Shown piece after piece: positions 1 to 10,416 of a stretch of DNA of 64,000 nucleotides (the stretch's first letter is position 1; the number at the start of each line of letters is the position of its first letter). The stretch comes from Macrosoma leucophasiata (taxonomy: Eukaryota > Arthropoda > Insecta > Lepidoptera > Hedylidae), in NCBI GenBank assembly GCA_036365455.1, contig JAWQUS010000004.1, positions 4,967,501 through 5,031,500 on the forward strand. The letters run 5' to 3'. The notes under the pieces are model-generated. The model saw only the letters and a list, made by a program, of their open reading frames with translations, was not told the origin of the DNA and did no database searches. Made by a program: the position numbers and the translations under genes.

Positions 1-370
1 ATCTATACCTATTGAGAAAAACGCCGCCACAAAAATAAACTCAATACATTCCTACTATTCTCTAACTTTTACCTGCCATGTCTTTTCGTCAGCTATTTTT
101 ATGACATTAAAATATGGTGGCCTATGAGCGATGACCAACACATAATTCATTCATGATAATTTATTGAGTCATTGCCAATTACGTCATGTCTAATTGGTCA
201 GTCATGTACTAGATGGAATGTTTCACAAGTGTATGTTTATGCTTGCATGATACCGGTCAATTTAAATGAAAATAATATTGCTTAACTGCTCATGCAAATA
301 AAGTTAGATGTAGCCATCCAACTGGTAGAGTTACAAGTATTCAGCACTATCTTGCTCGTAGCCTTCCCTC
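1..370. other. Unassigned AT-rich sequence
   Basis: No gene, RNA or repeat family recognised. The stretch has no frame of note and does not match any family defined elsewhere in this window. It ends at the head of the first SINE-A copy. Confidence 0.4.
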
Positions 371-657
371 GCCTCGGTAGCCTAGTGGTAGCAGGCCACT
401 GGGTTCGATTCCCGGGTAGGGGGTTATCAGAGATAATGGTGAAAAAGCCTTTATCTCTGGTTCTATTGGGATTTTTCCATTTTCTGGAAATTTCCCAGTA
501 CCTCAAAGTTTGGTAATGTGCCCGGAGATTTCAACAGGCTCGCCACCTGTTACATGGGCCAAAACGTAACCGGCGAATCTTGGGTGTTTGCATGTATGCT
601 TGAATGCATGCATTTACCTCTGCCTACCCCTTCGGGGATTACAGGCGTGAAGTTACG
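371..657 (+). mobile_element. SINE-A copy 1 (tRNA-headed SINE)
   Basis: SINE-A is about 310 bp. It starts with a tRNA-like head carrying an A-box-like TGGTAGCAGGCC and a B box GGTTCGATTCC. A body follows (TTTCTGGAAATTTCCCAG, then GTAACCGGCGAATC), and it ends near CTTCGGGGATTACAGGCG. About ten copies occur here on both strands. In this copy the tRNA-like part lacks roughly 22 bp between the two boxes, so the A and B boxes are abnormally close and the copy is probably transcriptionally dead. RNA polymerase III origin is inferred from the boxes. Confidence 0.8.
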
Positions 658-769
658 TGCTCGTACCTACGGTTCTGTAATTGCCGGTACAAAATACATT
701 ATTTTGTTTTGCTGACTGATATTAAGCCAGGTCTGCACCAAGATTTTGTTTGAAGTTGTTGAAATTTGT

Positions 770-913
770 TTTTTTTTCTTTTTTTTTATGGTATGGAAAT
801 GGTAAACAAGCATGCAGTTCACATTGATGTTAAGTGATGACTGCAGCCTATAGACACCTACACAAAGACCAAGGTCAAAATGCATATGCGTTGCCACTCC
901 TGAGGCCTAAGGT
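770..913 (-). mobile_element. Repeat C, 3' half, minus orientation
   Basis: Holds only the A-tailed 3' half of repeat C, read on the minus strand from the T run near 770. It stops where a plus-oriented C copy begins, so the two form a head-to-head inverted repeat with arms of about 130 bp. Confidence 0.8.
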
Positions 914-924
914 GTGACGGAACC

Positions 925-1231
925 TAACTCCAGTGACGGAGCTCGCGGGTGTAGGCACCACCACATTACCTAATATACGAGTACTAGCCGCTACATGGTA
1001 GTGTTCAGCACTATCGTGTTCGGGTCAGGTGGTAATGTACGGCGCTGTTATTTCCTGCATAGAGGTATACACCTTAGGCATATATACACCCCATACACGT
1101 TAGGCCTCACGAGTGGTAACGCTAATCTGCATTTTGACCTTGGTCTTTGTGTGGGTGTCTGTAGGCTGCAGTCATCACTTAACATCAATGTGAACTGCAT
1201 GCTTTTTTGCCACTTCCATTACATAAAATAA
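925..1231 (+). mobile_element. Repeat C copy, plus orientation
   Basis: Repeat C consensus is about 275 bp plus an A-rich tail. It begins ACTGGTGGTAGAGCTCC, continues with a small hairpin GAGCTCC/GGAGCTC, and ends TGCCACTTCCATTACAT followed by A residues. At least 30 copies lie in this window. I see no convincing A/B box or 5S-like promoter, so it may be a SINE with an unusual head or a short non-autonomous LINE derivative. This copy has a slightly shortened 5' end and small insertions around 1075-1105. Confidence 0.8.
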
Positions 1232-1239
1232 AACTAGAA

Positions 1240-1740
1240 GAACATTAATTAATAATTTTGGTTATCTTTGCAACGTGCACAAAGAAACTGTCTTTAATAA
1301 AACGCTAGCCGCTCTTGAATACTAATGCAATGCTAATTTCACAATCTGTTATTTTTTATCCTTTTCATTTACAGTGACCTTTTATGTTCCTTATCTCACT
1401 TTAATTCTATTAAAACGAATGCATCTCTTAATTTAATATTTATAAATAAGGTAATTCTTGTTTTAAATATCGGATAGATTAGTTATTTGGTATTTTCATA
1501 ATATAAATATGATTGGAGAATCTGTTTAACTAGTTTGCTTGTGACATTATTGTTGTCATTGGCATCTTTTACTCACTATTATTAGAATGTTTGTTTATTT
1601 GTAAGTTTAGCGGACATAGGTTTATTTTTACCATAATTACCTATTTCTTCCGCATTACAGAATAGATACTTGCACGCTTTGGTTTTTCTTGTAGATAATG
1701 CAATTTACAGTATTATCTGCAACTTGGATAGATTAATGGT
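1240..1740. other. Unassigned AT-rich spacer
   Basis: About 500 bp without a recognised gene or repeat family. No long frame and no structured element were seen. Confidence 0.35.
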
Positions 1741-1743
1741 TAC

Positions 1744-1818
1744 ACATAGCTGGCGAGGCAAGTTAAATTAGAGAACATTCAGTTTTCCAATTTGATTGGA
1801 CTGACTCGCCAGCTATGT
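1744..1818. repeat. Short foldback element
   Basis: A 17-bp terminal inverted repeat (left ACATAGCTGGCGAGGCA, right arm its complement with one mismatch) encloses about 40 bp of AT-rich sequence. It resembles a very short MITE or a hairpin. No second copy was seen in the window. Confidence 0.6.
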
Positions 1819-1851
1819 AAACGTGAAAAAATACATTTTTCAATTTTGATA

Positions 1852-2050
1852 ACCCGGTTACTCCAGCGATGTGAGATGACCATTTGATTCGAAGGGTCGC
1901 GGGTTCTATCCCCGCACCGGGAAAAAAATGTTTGTATGGGCTACAGATATTTATTTCGGGTCTGGGTGTTTTTGTTTGTGTTGTATGTGTACAACGGCAC
2001 CCACGACACAGGTTTATACCTATTGTGGGGCTGTGAGTGTAAGCGTGTTT
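1852..2050 (+). mobile_element. SINE-B copy 1 (tRNA-headed SINE)
   Basis: SINE-B has a tRNA-like head whose ends pair as CCCGGT/ACCGGG. It carries an A-box-like TAGTCCAGCGGTG and a B box GGTTCGATCCC, followed by a GT-rich body (GGTCTGGGTGTTTGTG, CACCCACGACACAGG). It usually ends TGTAAGCGTATTTTATTT. This copy has substitutions in both boxes (TACTCCAGCGATG and GGTTCTATCCC). Confidence 0.8.
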
Positions 2051-2067
2051 TTTTTATCTTGGGAGCA

Positions 2068-2188
2068 TAATAATGGCAACCCTTGACAAGTCCCACTGCT
2101 GGACACGAGTCTCTCCCCTTTTTGGGAGGACCCCTGGAACTTACTCCACCACGCTGCTCCAATGCGGGTTGGTGGAGAAATTGGATGC
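2068..2188 (-). mobile_element. SINE-E 3' fragment, minus orientation
   Basis: Minus-strand copy of the LINE-like tail of SINE-E: CCCACTGCTGG, CTCTCCCC and GCTGCTCCAATGCG are all present. The 5S-like head is missing, so the piece is 5' truncated. It directly abuts SINE-B, which suggests sequential insertion. Confidence 0.7.
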
Positions 2189-2594
2189 ATAAATGTATTT
2201 ACACATTTGTACCCTTTCGAGTGAATACAGGCGTGAAGATTACAATATTACATTTAATGTATTCAGAAATATCTATCCAAGATACAAAGTGTTTGTCCGT
2301 TAAATAAAGTTAGATCTCTCTGCAAATTTTATAGCGATCATAAAGTTGGGAAACACATCTGAACAATTTCGATAATAGAATTTCAAGATGAAAAGAAAAG
2401 GTCAAACGTATAAGTTGACTTTTTTATTAACTTTGAAGACAATAATTATATCGCAGCAAGTCTTTCTTTGCTCGAAAATTAAAGACAGGAAGTTTGATTA
2501 TTTTTATTTTTTAATTATCAGACCCGACTCACGTCTTTCTGCATACCATTGAGCAGCGTGTTGCTCTATGTGCTATTTGCCAAGGCTAGTAAAA

Positions 2595-2652
2595 TGAATC
2601 AAAAAAATGTCAAAGGGCGAGTCGAACTCGTGCACGAAGGGTTCCGTAGCAT
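2595..2652 (+). repeat. Repeat H fragment
   Basis: Contains the family-H signature GGGCGAGTCGAACTCGTGC followed by AGGGTTCCGTAG. The same signature recurs near 18.2, 36.3 and 41.2 kb. Only the 5' signature is present here, because repeat C follows immediately. Confidence 0.55.
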
Positions 2653-2656
2653 CTCT

Positions 2657-2941
2657 ACTGGTGGTGTAGAGCTCCAGTGACGGAACTCGCGGGCGTAGGC
2701 ACCACCGCATTACCTAATTTACTTGCCGCTAAATGGTAGTGTTCAGCACTATCGTGTTTCGGTCAGGTGGTAATGTACGGCCCTGTAATTTCCGGCACAG
2801 AGGCATAATACCTTAAGCCTCAGGAGTGGCAACACATCTGCATTTCGACCTTGGTCTTCGTGTGGGTGTCTATAGGCTGCAGTCATCGCTTGACATCAAT
2901 GTGAACTGCATGCTTGTTTGCCACTTCCATAACATAAAAAA
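2657..2941 (+). mobile_element. Repeat C copy, nearly full length
   Basis: Complete from ACTGGTGG to the A-rich tail, close to the younger subfamily (GACCTTGGTCTTCGTGTGG). It lies directly after a family-H fragment. Confidence 0.85.
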
Positions 2942-2987
2942 ACATCTAAAAAGTGGAAATTTTAAACATAATAAATGTATATAATAT

Positions 2988-3057
2988 ATAGGCTGCAGTC
3001 ATCACTTAATACCTATCCATGCATGCTTATGTGGTACCACCTTCGACACATAAAAAA
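2988..3057 (+). mobile_element. Repeat C 3' fragment
   Basis: Short diverged piece of the C 3' end (GGCTGCAGTCATCACTTAAT, then a degraded tail with ACATAAAAAAG). Confidence 0.55.
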
Positions 3058-3086
3058 GAACCAGCAGTCTATTTAGAAATCGATTA

Positions 3087-3365
3087 AAATGTATGTATGT
3101 ATGTATGTATCTTCACACCAGGTCCCTAACGGGGTAGACAGAGAGTGTAGAGCGCCAGATATCCCGGTTCTGACAAACCTCTCGTGCCTCGTCTACTTTC
3201 ATCATTCTCTTCATACATGCACGCCGATTCCTAAGACTTTTGATACCACCATTAGACAGAACTCGACCTATTTGGTCATGGTAGGTCAGTCTTGGTCTTC
3301 CTGGGCCTCTGCAACCATCCACATTCGCATTGTATATCTGTTTAGTCATTCGCTCATTCGACATT
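3087..3365 (-). mobile_element. LINE-D 3' end with ORF2 C-terminus and (TATG)n tail
   Basis: Read on the minus strand, 3364-3113 gives an 83-codon frame with GRPRLTYHDQIGRVL, a basic NRRACMKRMMK stretch and a closing RDIWRSTLSVYP. I recognise this arrangement as the C-terminal end of a non-LTR retrotransposon ORF2. It ends in GGCGTGAAGATACA-type sequence and a TATG/CATA microsatellite, as expected for target-primed 3' tails. Everything upstream (reverse transcriptase, endonuclease) is missing. At least six related pieces occur in this window. Confidence 0.75.
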
Positions 3366-3369
3366 AAAA

Positions 3370-4257
3370 TGTGGCATGTGAGTTTCTTCGCAATCGATCA
3401 TTTTGCTAAAAGCTTATCGAGTTTCGACAGGAAATAATGACGCGTGCGCAATTAAAATGATACTGAGCCGGGTTTGGCCCAAGTTAGAAAATTTCGCTGA
3501 GGAATCGTAAGAAGAAAAACGTGTTTACAATACTGTGTTCTCTGAAAGGTTTGGTCGTTAGGTCAGAAAATAGTAACTCGTCTTAATTCTGTAAAACAAT
3601 TTTAAAAAACTTTGAAGTTAAATTTATTTTTAATTTATAAAATAATAAACCATTTCGAGATTTATGAAATAAAACCTTTTATTTAATATGTCACGCAATA
3701 TATTTTGAATTATTTCCACTAAAATTGGCCTCCATACTTAAAATTTCTTAATTTTTGTTAGTATTTACCCGTCTAGTTGTATGAAAAGTTTTCAAAGAAA
3801 AACTGAGACAGACAGACGCACGAGTGGTTACTGAAACCTCTTATTCATAATTAATAAGAAAAAACATGTAATGACGCTAAATAGTAACGCAAAACCGGTT
3901 GTGTAGAATTAAAAGTAAAGGAAAACTTATACTCCGAGGAGTATAAGTTTAAATATTTTAAGTCATTAGAATCTGATCTCATACTACATATGACGTTGTC
4001 GACATCCGTAAAACTAAACAACAACTTGAGTGTGTCCAGAAATGTAATCATTGGAAAAAAAACTAAGAACAGATAACAACAGATAAGGAAAATCTTTGAG
4101 TCAAATATATGCATGCTTATTCAAAATATACATCATACATATTCTTTTCTATATATTAAGATACGTATTTATAGAAAAACAACAAACGACGAACTTTGTA
4201 TCGCCTAAGCAATATATAAAAATTAGGTAAAACATTAAAAAATATTTTGTGAGAATC
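3370..4257. other. Unassigned spacer with one palindrome
   Basis: No gene recognised. It carries a family-H-like 3' motif (CAGACAGACGCACGAGTG near 3810) and the perfect palindrome listed separately. Frames here are short and AT-rich. Confidence 0.35.
3923..3950. repeat. Perfect 13-bp-arm palindrome
   Basis: AAACTTATACTCC at 3923-3935 is exactly complementary to 3938-3950, with a 2-base centre. It could extrude as a hairpin. No terminator or regulatory role can be read from it. Confidence 0.75.
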
Positions 4258-4264
4258 ACCGTTA

Positions 4265-4629
4265 CCGAAGCGCGCATGGCCCAGCGGCTGGTGTAGATCG
4301 TATACGATCTACTCGGTCAAGCACTACGGGCGCGGTCGGGTAGTATGATGGGTGACCGCTAGTGGCAAATTAAATGCGCGTTTCCGTGCTTCGGAGGGCA
4401 CGTTAAGCCGTCGGTTCCGGTTGCTATCGATGGATAGCAGTCGTTAAACCTTGTCGGAGGCCTAATGGGCCGTTTGAAAACATCCGACAGCGGGTTGGCC
4501 ACTAACCCACCCACCTCCACCAATCCGCATTGGAGCAGCGTGGTGGAGTAAGCTCCAGGCCTCCCCCCAAAAAAAAAGGGGAGAGACTCGTGCCCAGCAA
4601 TAGGACGTATAATGGGTTGCCATTATTAT
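4265..4629 (+). mobile_element. SINE-E copy 1 (5S-rRNA-like head)
   Basis: The head carries AAGCACTACGGGCGCGG and GATGGGTGACCGCT, the conserved blocks of eukaryotic 5S rRNA that form its internal promoter. The body has CGTGCTTCGGAGGGCACG and GCCGTCGGTTCCGG, and the tail (GCCCAGCAATAGGACGTATA) is LINE-like. The heptamer ACCGTTA occurs immediately before (4258-4264) and after (4630-4636), which I take as a target-site duplication. 5S origin is inferred from these blocks. Confidence 0.85.
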
Positions 4630-4746
4630 ACCGTTATCACTTAGGGGTATGAAAATTTTATAATTATTGATAAATACATAACGTATTATTACGGATGGTG
4701 ATTTAAGTGTCGGAGTATGGAGTCGTAATGTAGAGTCACTAAATAC

Positions 4747-4949
4747 TGGATTTACTGACCTATGTGCCGCCCAATGGCAGTGTTCAATACTATCGTGTTC
4801 TGTTTAGATGGTAATGTATGGCCTTAGATCTCAATTGTTGAAACGCATCTGTATTTGGATTTCTGTTTTAAATGTCTATAGACTCCAGTAGTCACTCACC
4901 ATTCATGTGAACTACAAGCTTGCTTGCCAACTTCATTAAATAAAAAAAA
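4747..4949 (+). mobile_element. Repeat C, older subfamily (C2)
   Basis: A diverged relative of repeat C that lacks the first 50 bp. Typical C2 features are a less conserved middle and a tail ending CTTCATTAAATAAAAAA rather than CTTCCATTACAT. Confidence 0.65.
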
Positions 4950-5865
4950 TCTTATTTAATTATCCCTTGGCTTAATTTTTACAGCTACCTCGTTTTAGTT
5001 ACCTAGATGGTTGTAAACTACTAATGAAACTTGAAGTGATACTGATATAATGAAACCTTGAAGTTTTTGATTGGAAACTGTACGATTGTTTGTCATATTC
5101 ATGGCACTAAGAAAAGCTAAATCTGTCTGGATAGTAGATATAAAATGTTTTGCTTAAAGTCTGACATGTCAGGTGCGTAAACATAGACAAACGGTATATT
5201 TTTGTAATATTTCTACTTTAAAACTTTACAAAAACAAGTTCCAAATTTACTTTATAGATGTCGTTACGTCGCAACTTCGAGATAAACTTTTAAAGCCTAC
5301 CTTTAAAAGTTAAGACAAGTCCATTTATTTTAAATGTTTTTGCTAACAAGAGTTGTCTTGCAAAATAAACTCCACTGTCCCTTTGTTACACAGCTGAAAG
5401 CTTACAACTTGCGAAAACATTTTATTTGTAACACGCTGTATAAGATTACAGGATGTGAATAAAAAAATGGTGCTTCCGAACAAGTGACTAATCGTGCACC
5501 CCACTTTTCAGTCCTTTTCTCTCAAACGTATGAATAGTGAAAGGGATAGCTATGTTAATTTATTTTTAGCAATTATTGAATTATTCCAGACTGTGCTTTT
5601 TAATTATGGGGTGGTAGGTATGCGGCAATTTTTTACTTTCTTGATAGAGGCATAAGGATAATTTATTTTCGATCCCTTGTAATGTATAGTATGACTAATA
5701 TGTACACAACACCCTTTTATTAAAAATCAAACATTATTCACTCTATATTTTTTTATCTTCTGTTAAAAAATGAATAAATTAGAAAAACATTTGTTTTCAG
5801 ATATCGTTAAAATTTTCGATTTTAAATGTATATAGGTAGCTTAGGTAGGTTTATCCTGGTATCAC
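4950..5865. other. Unassigned AT-rich spacer
   Basis: About 900 bp with no recognised gene or repeat and no translated frame that resembles a known family. Confidence 0.35.
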
Positions 5866-5869
5866 TTAC

Positions 5870-6020
5870 AACATTACCTATCTGCTGTCAAACGGCAGTG
5901 TTTTGCACTATCGTGCAGTTAGATGGTAATGTATAAATAAGTATAGGCCCCAAGGATGGCACCGCATCTTGATTCAATGTGAACTGCATGATTACATGTC
6001 ACTAGCATTACGTAAAAAAA
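5870..6020 (+). mobile_element. Repeat C2 fragment
   Basis: Diverged C2 copy (CATTACCTATCTGCTGTCAA, then GGCAGTGTTTTGCACTATCG). The middle is deleted and it ends ATTACGTAAAAAAATT. Confidence 0.6.
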
Positions 6021-6219
6021 TTAAAGGTAGGTATCAACCTCATATAAAATAACTTTCAATAGTTCCAAATCAAATGAGTCTGTAGCGTCCACTACATTAA
6101 GGCGTCAACTAGTGGAATACAATGAAACCTTACAGTACTCGTTTAGATGACGTGCAATCGAATTACATCGCACATATGAAGATTTCTCAAGAGTTGGCAT
6201 ATATACAACTTCCTTATGT

Positions 6220-6330
6220 CAATCGTCGGGCCGCGCTGCGGTCCGCCAGGCGCTATCACCTCGCCTGGTCGGAGGATCCTCCCTTTTCGTCGGAGGAACA
6301 CTTCCACCTTCCACCCGTCCCTCCACAAGT
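6220..6330. repeat. GC-rich relic, possible LINE fragment
   Basis: A GC-rich island (GGGCCGCGCTGCGGTCCGCC) in AT-rich surroundings. It reads as short open frames on both strands with no recognised motif. The composition suggests a fragment of a retrotransposon coding region, but I cannot assign a family. Confidence 0.3.
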
Positions 6331-6399
6331 CGAATAACTTTGATTCACACTCACAAAACAGGGTTATATTGGTAAATGATTGTTATCACAATACGCCAG

Positions 6400-7145
6400 A
6401 TTAAATAAATGGCGGCTCACATTTAATTTTAATATCAAGTAATGGAAACCAGATTAAATAAATGGCGTCTCACATTTAATATCAAATAATGGAAACCAAT
6501 TCTAGGATCGTTTATCAAAATAGAAAGATGCCGTATAAAAAGGGTAAATTAATAACATTTATAATTTGCATATGTTAAGGCGAATAACTATCACACATAT
6601 TTATGTATATCGGAGTAAACTGAATTTTTAGAAAATATTTTTGCTGCTGCTGTGTCATACGATTTTAGGCAAGATCATCAAGATCAGAAGCATTCTACTT
6701 TAGCAAACTTCTTAACGTACCGGTTAGGTAAAACATTAGTTGCACCATTTGAAAATTATTTAATGTCATAACTTTAATTGCTTACCGTGACCGGCCGATG
6801 TTAAAGTTAACCTCAAATATCTGACAGATTGTGAGGGAATCTGTCGACCCTGATAACTTTAACTATGCTAAAAAATGTGCATTGCGCATACCGCAGTCAT
6901 TGTTAAGGTAAATTTTAATGTGTTATTGTTAAATTTGACAAAAACTTTTACAAACGTGGTGCAATCAAATCTTAAGCTCAGGCACTGACGTTAAGACCAC
7001 TTATCTATCATTCACGTGCATAAAATCTATACTTACGATACTTATTTTAATAATAATATAAAGCTGAAAAGTATGTCTGTTTGAACGTGCTAATTTCAGG
7101 AACTACAAGACCGAATTGAAAAAATATTTTAATAATATTAATATT
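6400..7145. other. Unassigned AT-rich spacer
   Basis: Contains a local repeat around 6392-6500 (CCAGATTAAATAAATGGCG twice, about 55 bp apart) but no gene or known element. Confidence 0.35.
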
Positions 7146-7149
7146 ATAT

Positions 7150-7760
7150 TAATATTAGGGGGCAGAGCAGCTTGTGGCGAGCTGTTGGTGAGTAGCGACA
7201 CCACCCCTTACCATCATCTCGAGTTCCTCCGAGCGAACTGGGCTCCGCCTCGTCCGCCACACAGAGGTAAGGCCGGACAGAGCATCAGGTCTCTCACCTC
7301 TGACTTGCCTTCATTGGCCGGTCAGAGTAAGGCGCTAGAGGTATGGCATTTGCAGAAATTTAGATAATAGGCTGTTGCCAAAATTTCTGGAAGAGCCATA
7401 CACTCGGGGGTGGAAGTGTCTAAAGGCATAATAGCGGGGAAGCCCGCTCCGAGCTCGAGATTACTCGCTCGTGATGGTGAAACCGGGGCCACACCTCTCG
7501 GCACCCCTAGCCTCTCTCAACAGTGTTGCCCTCTGTCGACCATTGGGTTGGCTGTTTGGGGGGCCCACCAAGGAGAGGCGAGTCACCACCTGCCTAAAGT
7601 AGGATTCGATAATGTAAGATGTTGAATATAGGCAGGTGCCGGATCTCACTCCATAGGCCCAGCCAGCTAGTCCCCCCCATTCTGCGGGGTCTGTCTGTGT
7701 CTGTACTAACTATTGATGCAGCCAGAGAGAGGTCCCGCCGAATATAACCCATTACAAAGT
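7150..7760. mobile_element. GC-rich unidentified relic, possibly LINE 5' region
   Basis: About 600 bp much richer in G+C than both flanks, with runs such as CCTCGTCCGCCACACAGAGG and TGCCCTCTGTCGACC. Several 60-80-codon frames exist on both strands, none recognisable and none continuous. Such islands in moth genomes are usually retrotransposon 5' or gag regions, but I could not match this one. No second copy lies in the window. Confidence 0.35.
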
Positions 7761-8145
7761 AGATCAAAATTCTCGAAAGGGCCTCTACGTGTTGGACCCC
7801 TCATGTCCCCACGCAATCCTGACAACGGTCCGGGGTTCAAATTGGATCCCGTGCTGACGAGAGACTTAATAATTATGTAGATTATTTATCGAGACATGCC
7901 TTTTTAACGCTCAAATTTTATTTACAGTCGCGGAAATATTTTAGCGTATGTCTTGGCCTTAACCAGCTATTTATCAATAGCTAAAAAGATTTCTAACAAT
8001 TAGTTTGCACACGTTTGCTTCAACAAACTTCAGATTTCCAATAAGCTGTATCTTAGCTAGTAATGCAACGAATGTGGTTATTCATATGTGTACCTATATG
8101 TAACATAAAAATATTAATATTCGATGCAATTATTTATCTTTATTT

Positions 8146-8423
8146 TGTAATAGGTGGTGGCAAACAAGAATGCAGTTCATACTGATGTTAAGTGATGACT
8201 GCAGCCTATAGACACTTACACGAAGACCAAGGTCAAAATGGAGATGCGTTACCACACCTGAGGCCTAAGGTGTTATGCCTCTGTGCCGGAAATTACAGGG
8301 CCGTACATTACCACCTGACCGGAACACCATAGTGCTGAACACTACCATTTAGCGGTAAGTAAATTAGGTAATGCGGTGGTGCCTACGCCCGCGAGCTCCG
8401 TCACTGGAGCTCTACCACCAGTA
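8146..8423 (-). mobile_element. Repeat C copy at the left edge of the duplicated block
   Basis: Near-complete minus-oriented younger C copy. It precedes the tandem duplication but is not itself duplicated: it has the normal TGATGACTGCAGCC, while the next two copies share a distinctive TGACTGCTGTTAAGTGAGG. Confidence 0.85.
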
Positions 8424-9250
8424 AGAAATTTTATTGCACATTTATATCACATTTTAGGTTCTAGCTGTTTATTCGCAAATTATACGTATGTATTTTTCAG
8501 TGTTTTTGTTATCATTAGAAGTAGCCAAAGAAACTTGACAATATGAATGACATTAAGTCCGCCTAATGTAACTATTTGATTCATTGAAGAATAAATAAAT
8601 TAAATACGATTTATTTACAGAAAATGTTGAGAAAAAAGATAATTAGCAAAAAGACACGTATTTTTTTTTTGCGAGGTTTCATTTCATCTGACTTTTCATT
8701 GCCTACAAGTACACTACAAGTCAGTCGAATAGTATAATATTATATCTGTCGAATAATACAAATTTCAATAAAATATTTGTCAAAAACGATTGATATTCCA
8801 AAATTATTCAACCACAGATTTAATTTAAAAATTTTTTTTTTTTATTCATGGTAACCCAATTGAGGTAGAAGAAGCAAGGGGGGTGGATATCTGGCGATCC
8901 ACACTCTCTGCCTCCTCCGTAAAGGACTTGGCGTGAAGATACATACACTTTTAGTTTTTTTTTTAAGTCATGAAAGTGGCAAACATGCGTGCAGTTCACA
9001 TTGATGTTAAGTGATGACTGCTGTTAAGTGAGGCTATAGACACCCACACAAAGACTAGAGGTCAAAATGCAGATGCTTTACCACTCTTGAGGACTAAGGC
9101 ATTATGCCTCTGTGCCGGAAATTACAGGGCCGTACATTACCACCTGACCGGAACACGATAGTGCTGAACACTACCATTTAGCGGCAAGTAAATTAGGTAA
9201 TGCGGTGGTGCCTACGCCCGCGAGCTCCGTTGGAGCTCTACCACCAGTAA
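8424..9250. repeat. Tandem duplication, unit 1
   Basis: A unit of about 827 bp: unique sequence (from GAAATTTTATTGCACATTT), a LINE-D tail fragment near 8870-8945, then a minus-oriented C copy. It is repeated almost base for base in the next 840 bp. Both units share private C variants (TGACTGCTGTTAAGTGAGG, GACTAGAGGTCAAAATG), so the C copy was present before the duplication. Confidence 0.9.
8967..9250 (-). mobile_element. Repeat C copy inside unit 1
   Basis: Full-length minus copy. It lacks a few bases in the hairpin loop (GAGCTCCGTTGGAGCTC) that are present in most other copies. Confidence 0.85.
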
Positions 9251-9696
9251 GAAATTTTATTGCACATTTTATATCACATTTTAGGTTCTAGCTGTTTATT
9301 CGCAAATTATACGTATGTATTTTTCAGTGTTTTTGTTATCATTAGAAGTAGCCAAAGAAACTTGACAATATGAATGGCATTAAGTCCGCCTAATGTAACT
9401 ATTTGATTCATTGAAGAATAAATAAATTAAATACGATTTATTTACAGAAAATGTTGAGAAAAAAGATAATTAGCAAAAAGACACGTATTTTTTTTTTGCG
9501 AGGTTTCATTTCATCTGACTTTTCATTGCCTACAAGTACACTACAAGTCAGTCGAATAGTATAATATTATATCTGTCGAATAATACAAATTTCAATAAAA
9601 TATTTGTCAAAAACGATTGATATTCCAAAATTATTCAACCACAGATTTAATTTAAAAACATGTTTTTTTTATTCATGGTAACCCAATTGATGTAGA

Positions 9697-9785
9697 AGAA
9701 GCAAGGGAGGTGTGTCAGGACCGGGATATCTGGCGATCCACACTCTCTGCCTCCTCCGTAAAGGACTTGGCGTGAAGATACATAC
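9697..9785 (+). mobile_element. LINE-D tail fragment in the duplicated unit
   Basis: Plus-sense piece of the D family end (CAGGACCGGGATATCTGGCG, then CACTCTCTGCC and GGCGTGAAGATACATACA). The matching piece in unit 1 (about 8868-8945) has a short deletion. Confidence 0.65.
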
Positions 9786-9804
9786 ACTTTTAGTTTTTTC
9801 TTAA

Positions 9805-10091
9805 GTCATGAAAGTGGCAAACAAGCATGCAGTTCACATTGATGTTAAGTGATGACTGCTGTTAAGTGAGGCTATAGACACCCACACAAAGACTAGAGGT
9901 CAAAATGCAGATGCTTTACCACTCTTGAGGACTAAGGCGTTATGCCTCTGTGCCGGAAATTACAGGGCCGTACATTACCACCTGACCGGAACACGATAGT
10001 GCTTAATACTACTATTTAGCGGCAACTGTATTAGGTAATACGGTGGTGTCTACGCCTGCGAGCTCCTTCATTGGAGCTCTACCACCAGTAA
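9805..10091 (-). mobile_element. Repeat C copy inside unit 2
   Basis: Sister of the copy at 8967-9250, sharing its private variants. Its 5' part has additional changes (TGCTTAATACTACTATTTAG). Confidence 0.85.
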
Positions 10092-10416
10092 AATTAGTAC
10101 CCGTTGCATCACTAATTTTAGTCAATTAAATTTATATGACCACTAATAAGACGCCCACAGGCTATTATTTGTAATAGCACAATATTTACAAATCAATAAA
10201 TTATATCGATATTCAAACCAGAATTGGCTTTAGATTTTTTTTTGCTATGATAGGTATTAAGCCTGCACAGATTATAAAACAGTTTTATTATTATAATAAT
10301 CATTTATTTCAATAATAGTTTTTTGTCTAGACAGTGTGGGTTTCCATGAATCAATTAATATTTGAGGTTCATTTAACATTAATTTTAAAAAATCAATCAT
10401 CATTTAACAAATATTT
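10092..10416. other. Unassigned AT-rich spacer
   Basis: No gene or recognised repeat between the duplicated block and the next LINE-D tail. Confidence 0.35.

Larger units (their letters stand above)
9251..10091. repeat. Tandem duplication, unit 2
   Basis: Near-identical copy of unit 1. Differences are a few substitutions, poly(T) length, a longer LINE-D fragment (GTGTGTCAGGACCGGGATA, missing from unit 1) and a diverged C head at 10000-10060. The low divergence indicates a recent event. Confidence 0.9.

Noticed and set aside
925..1231. tRNA-derived head for repeat C
   Set aside because: GGTAGAGCTCCAGTG superficially resembles an A box, but no B box follows at a suitable distance in the best copies.
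1941..2307. Overlapping 73-74-codon frames
   Set aside because: They run across SINE-B and SINE-E sequence on both strands, have no motif and start at random ATGs; repeat shadows.
8146..10091. CRISPR-like or LTR-type arrangement of repeated units
   Set aside because: The repeats are long C elements with duplicated unique DNA between them; no short spacers, no tRNA primer site, no polypurine tract, no TG/CA ends.
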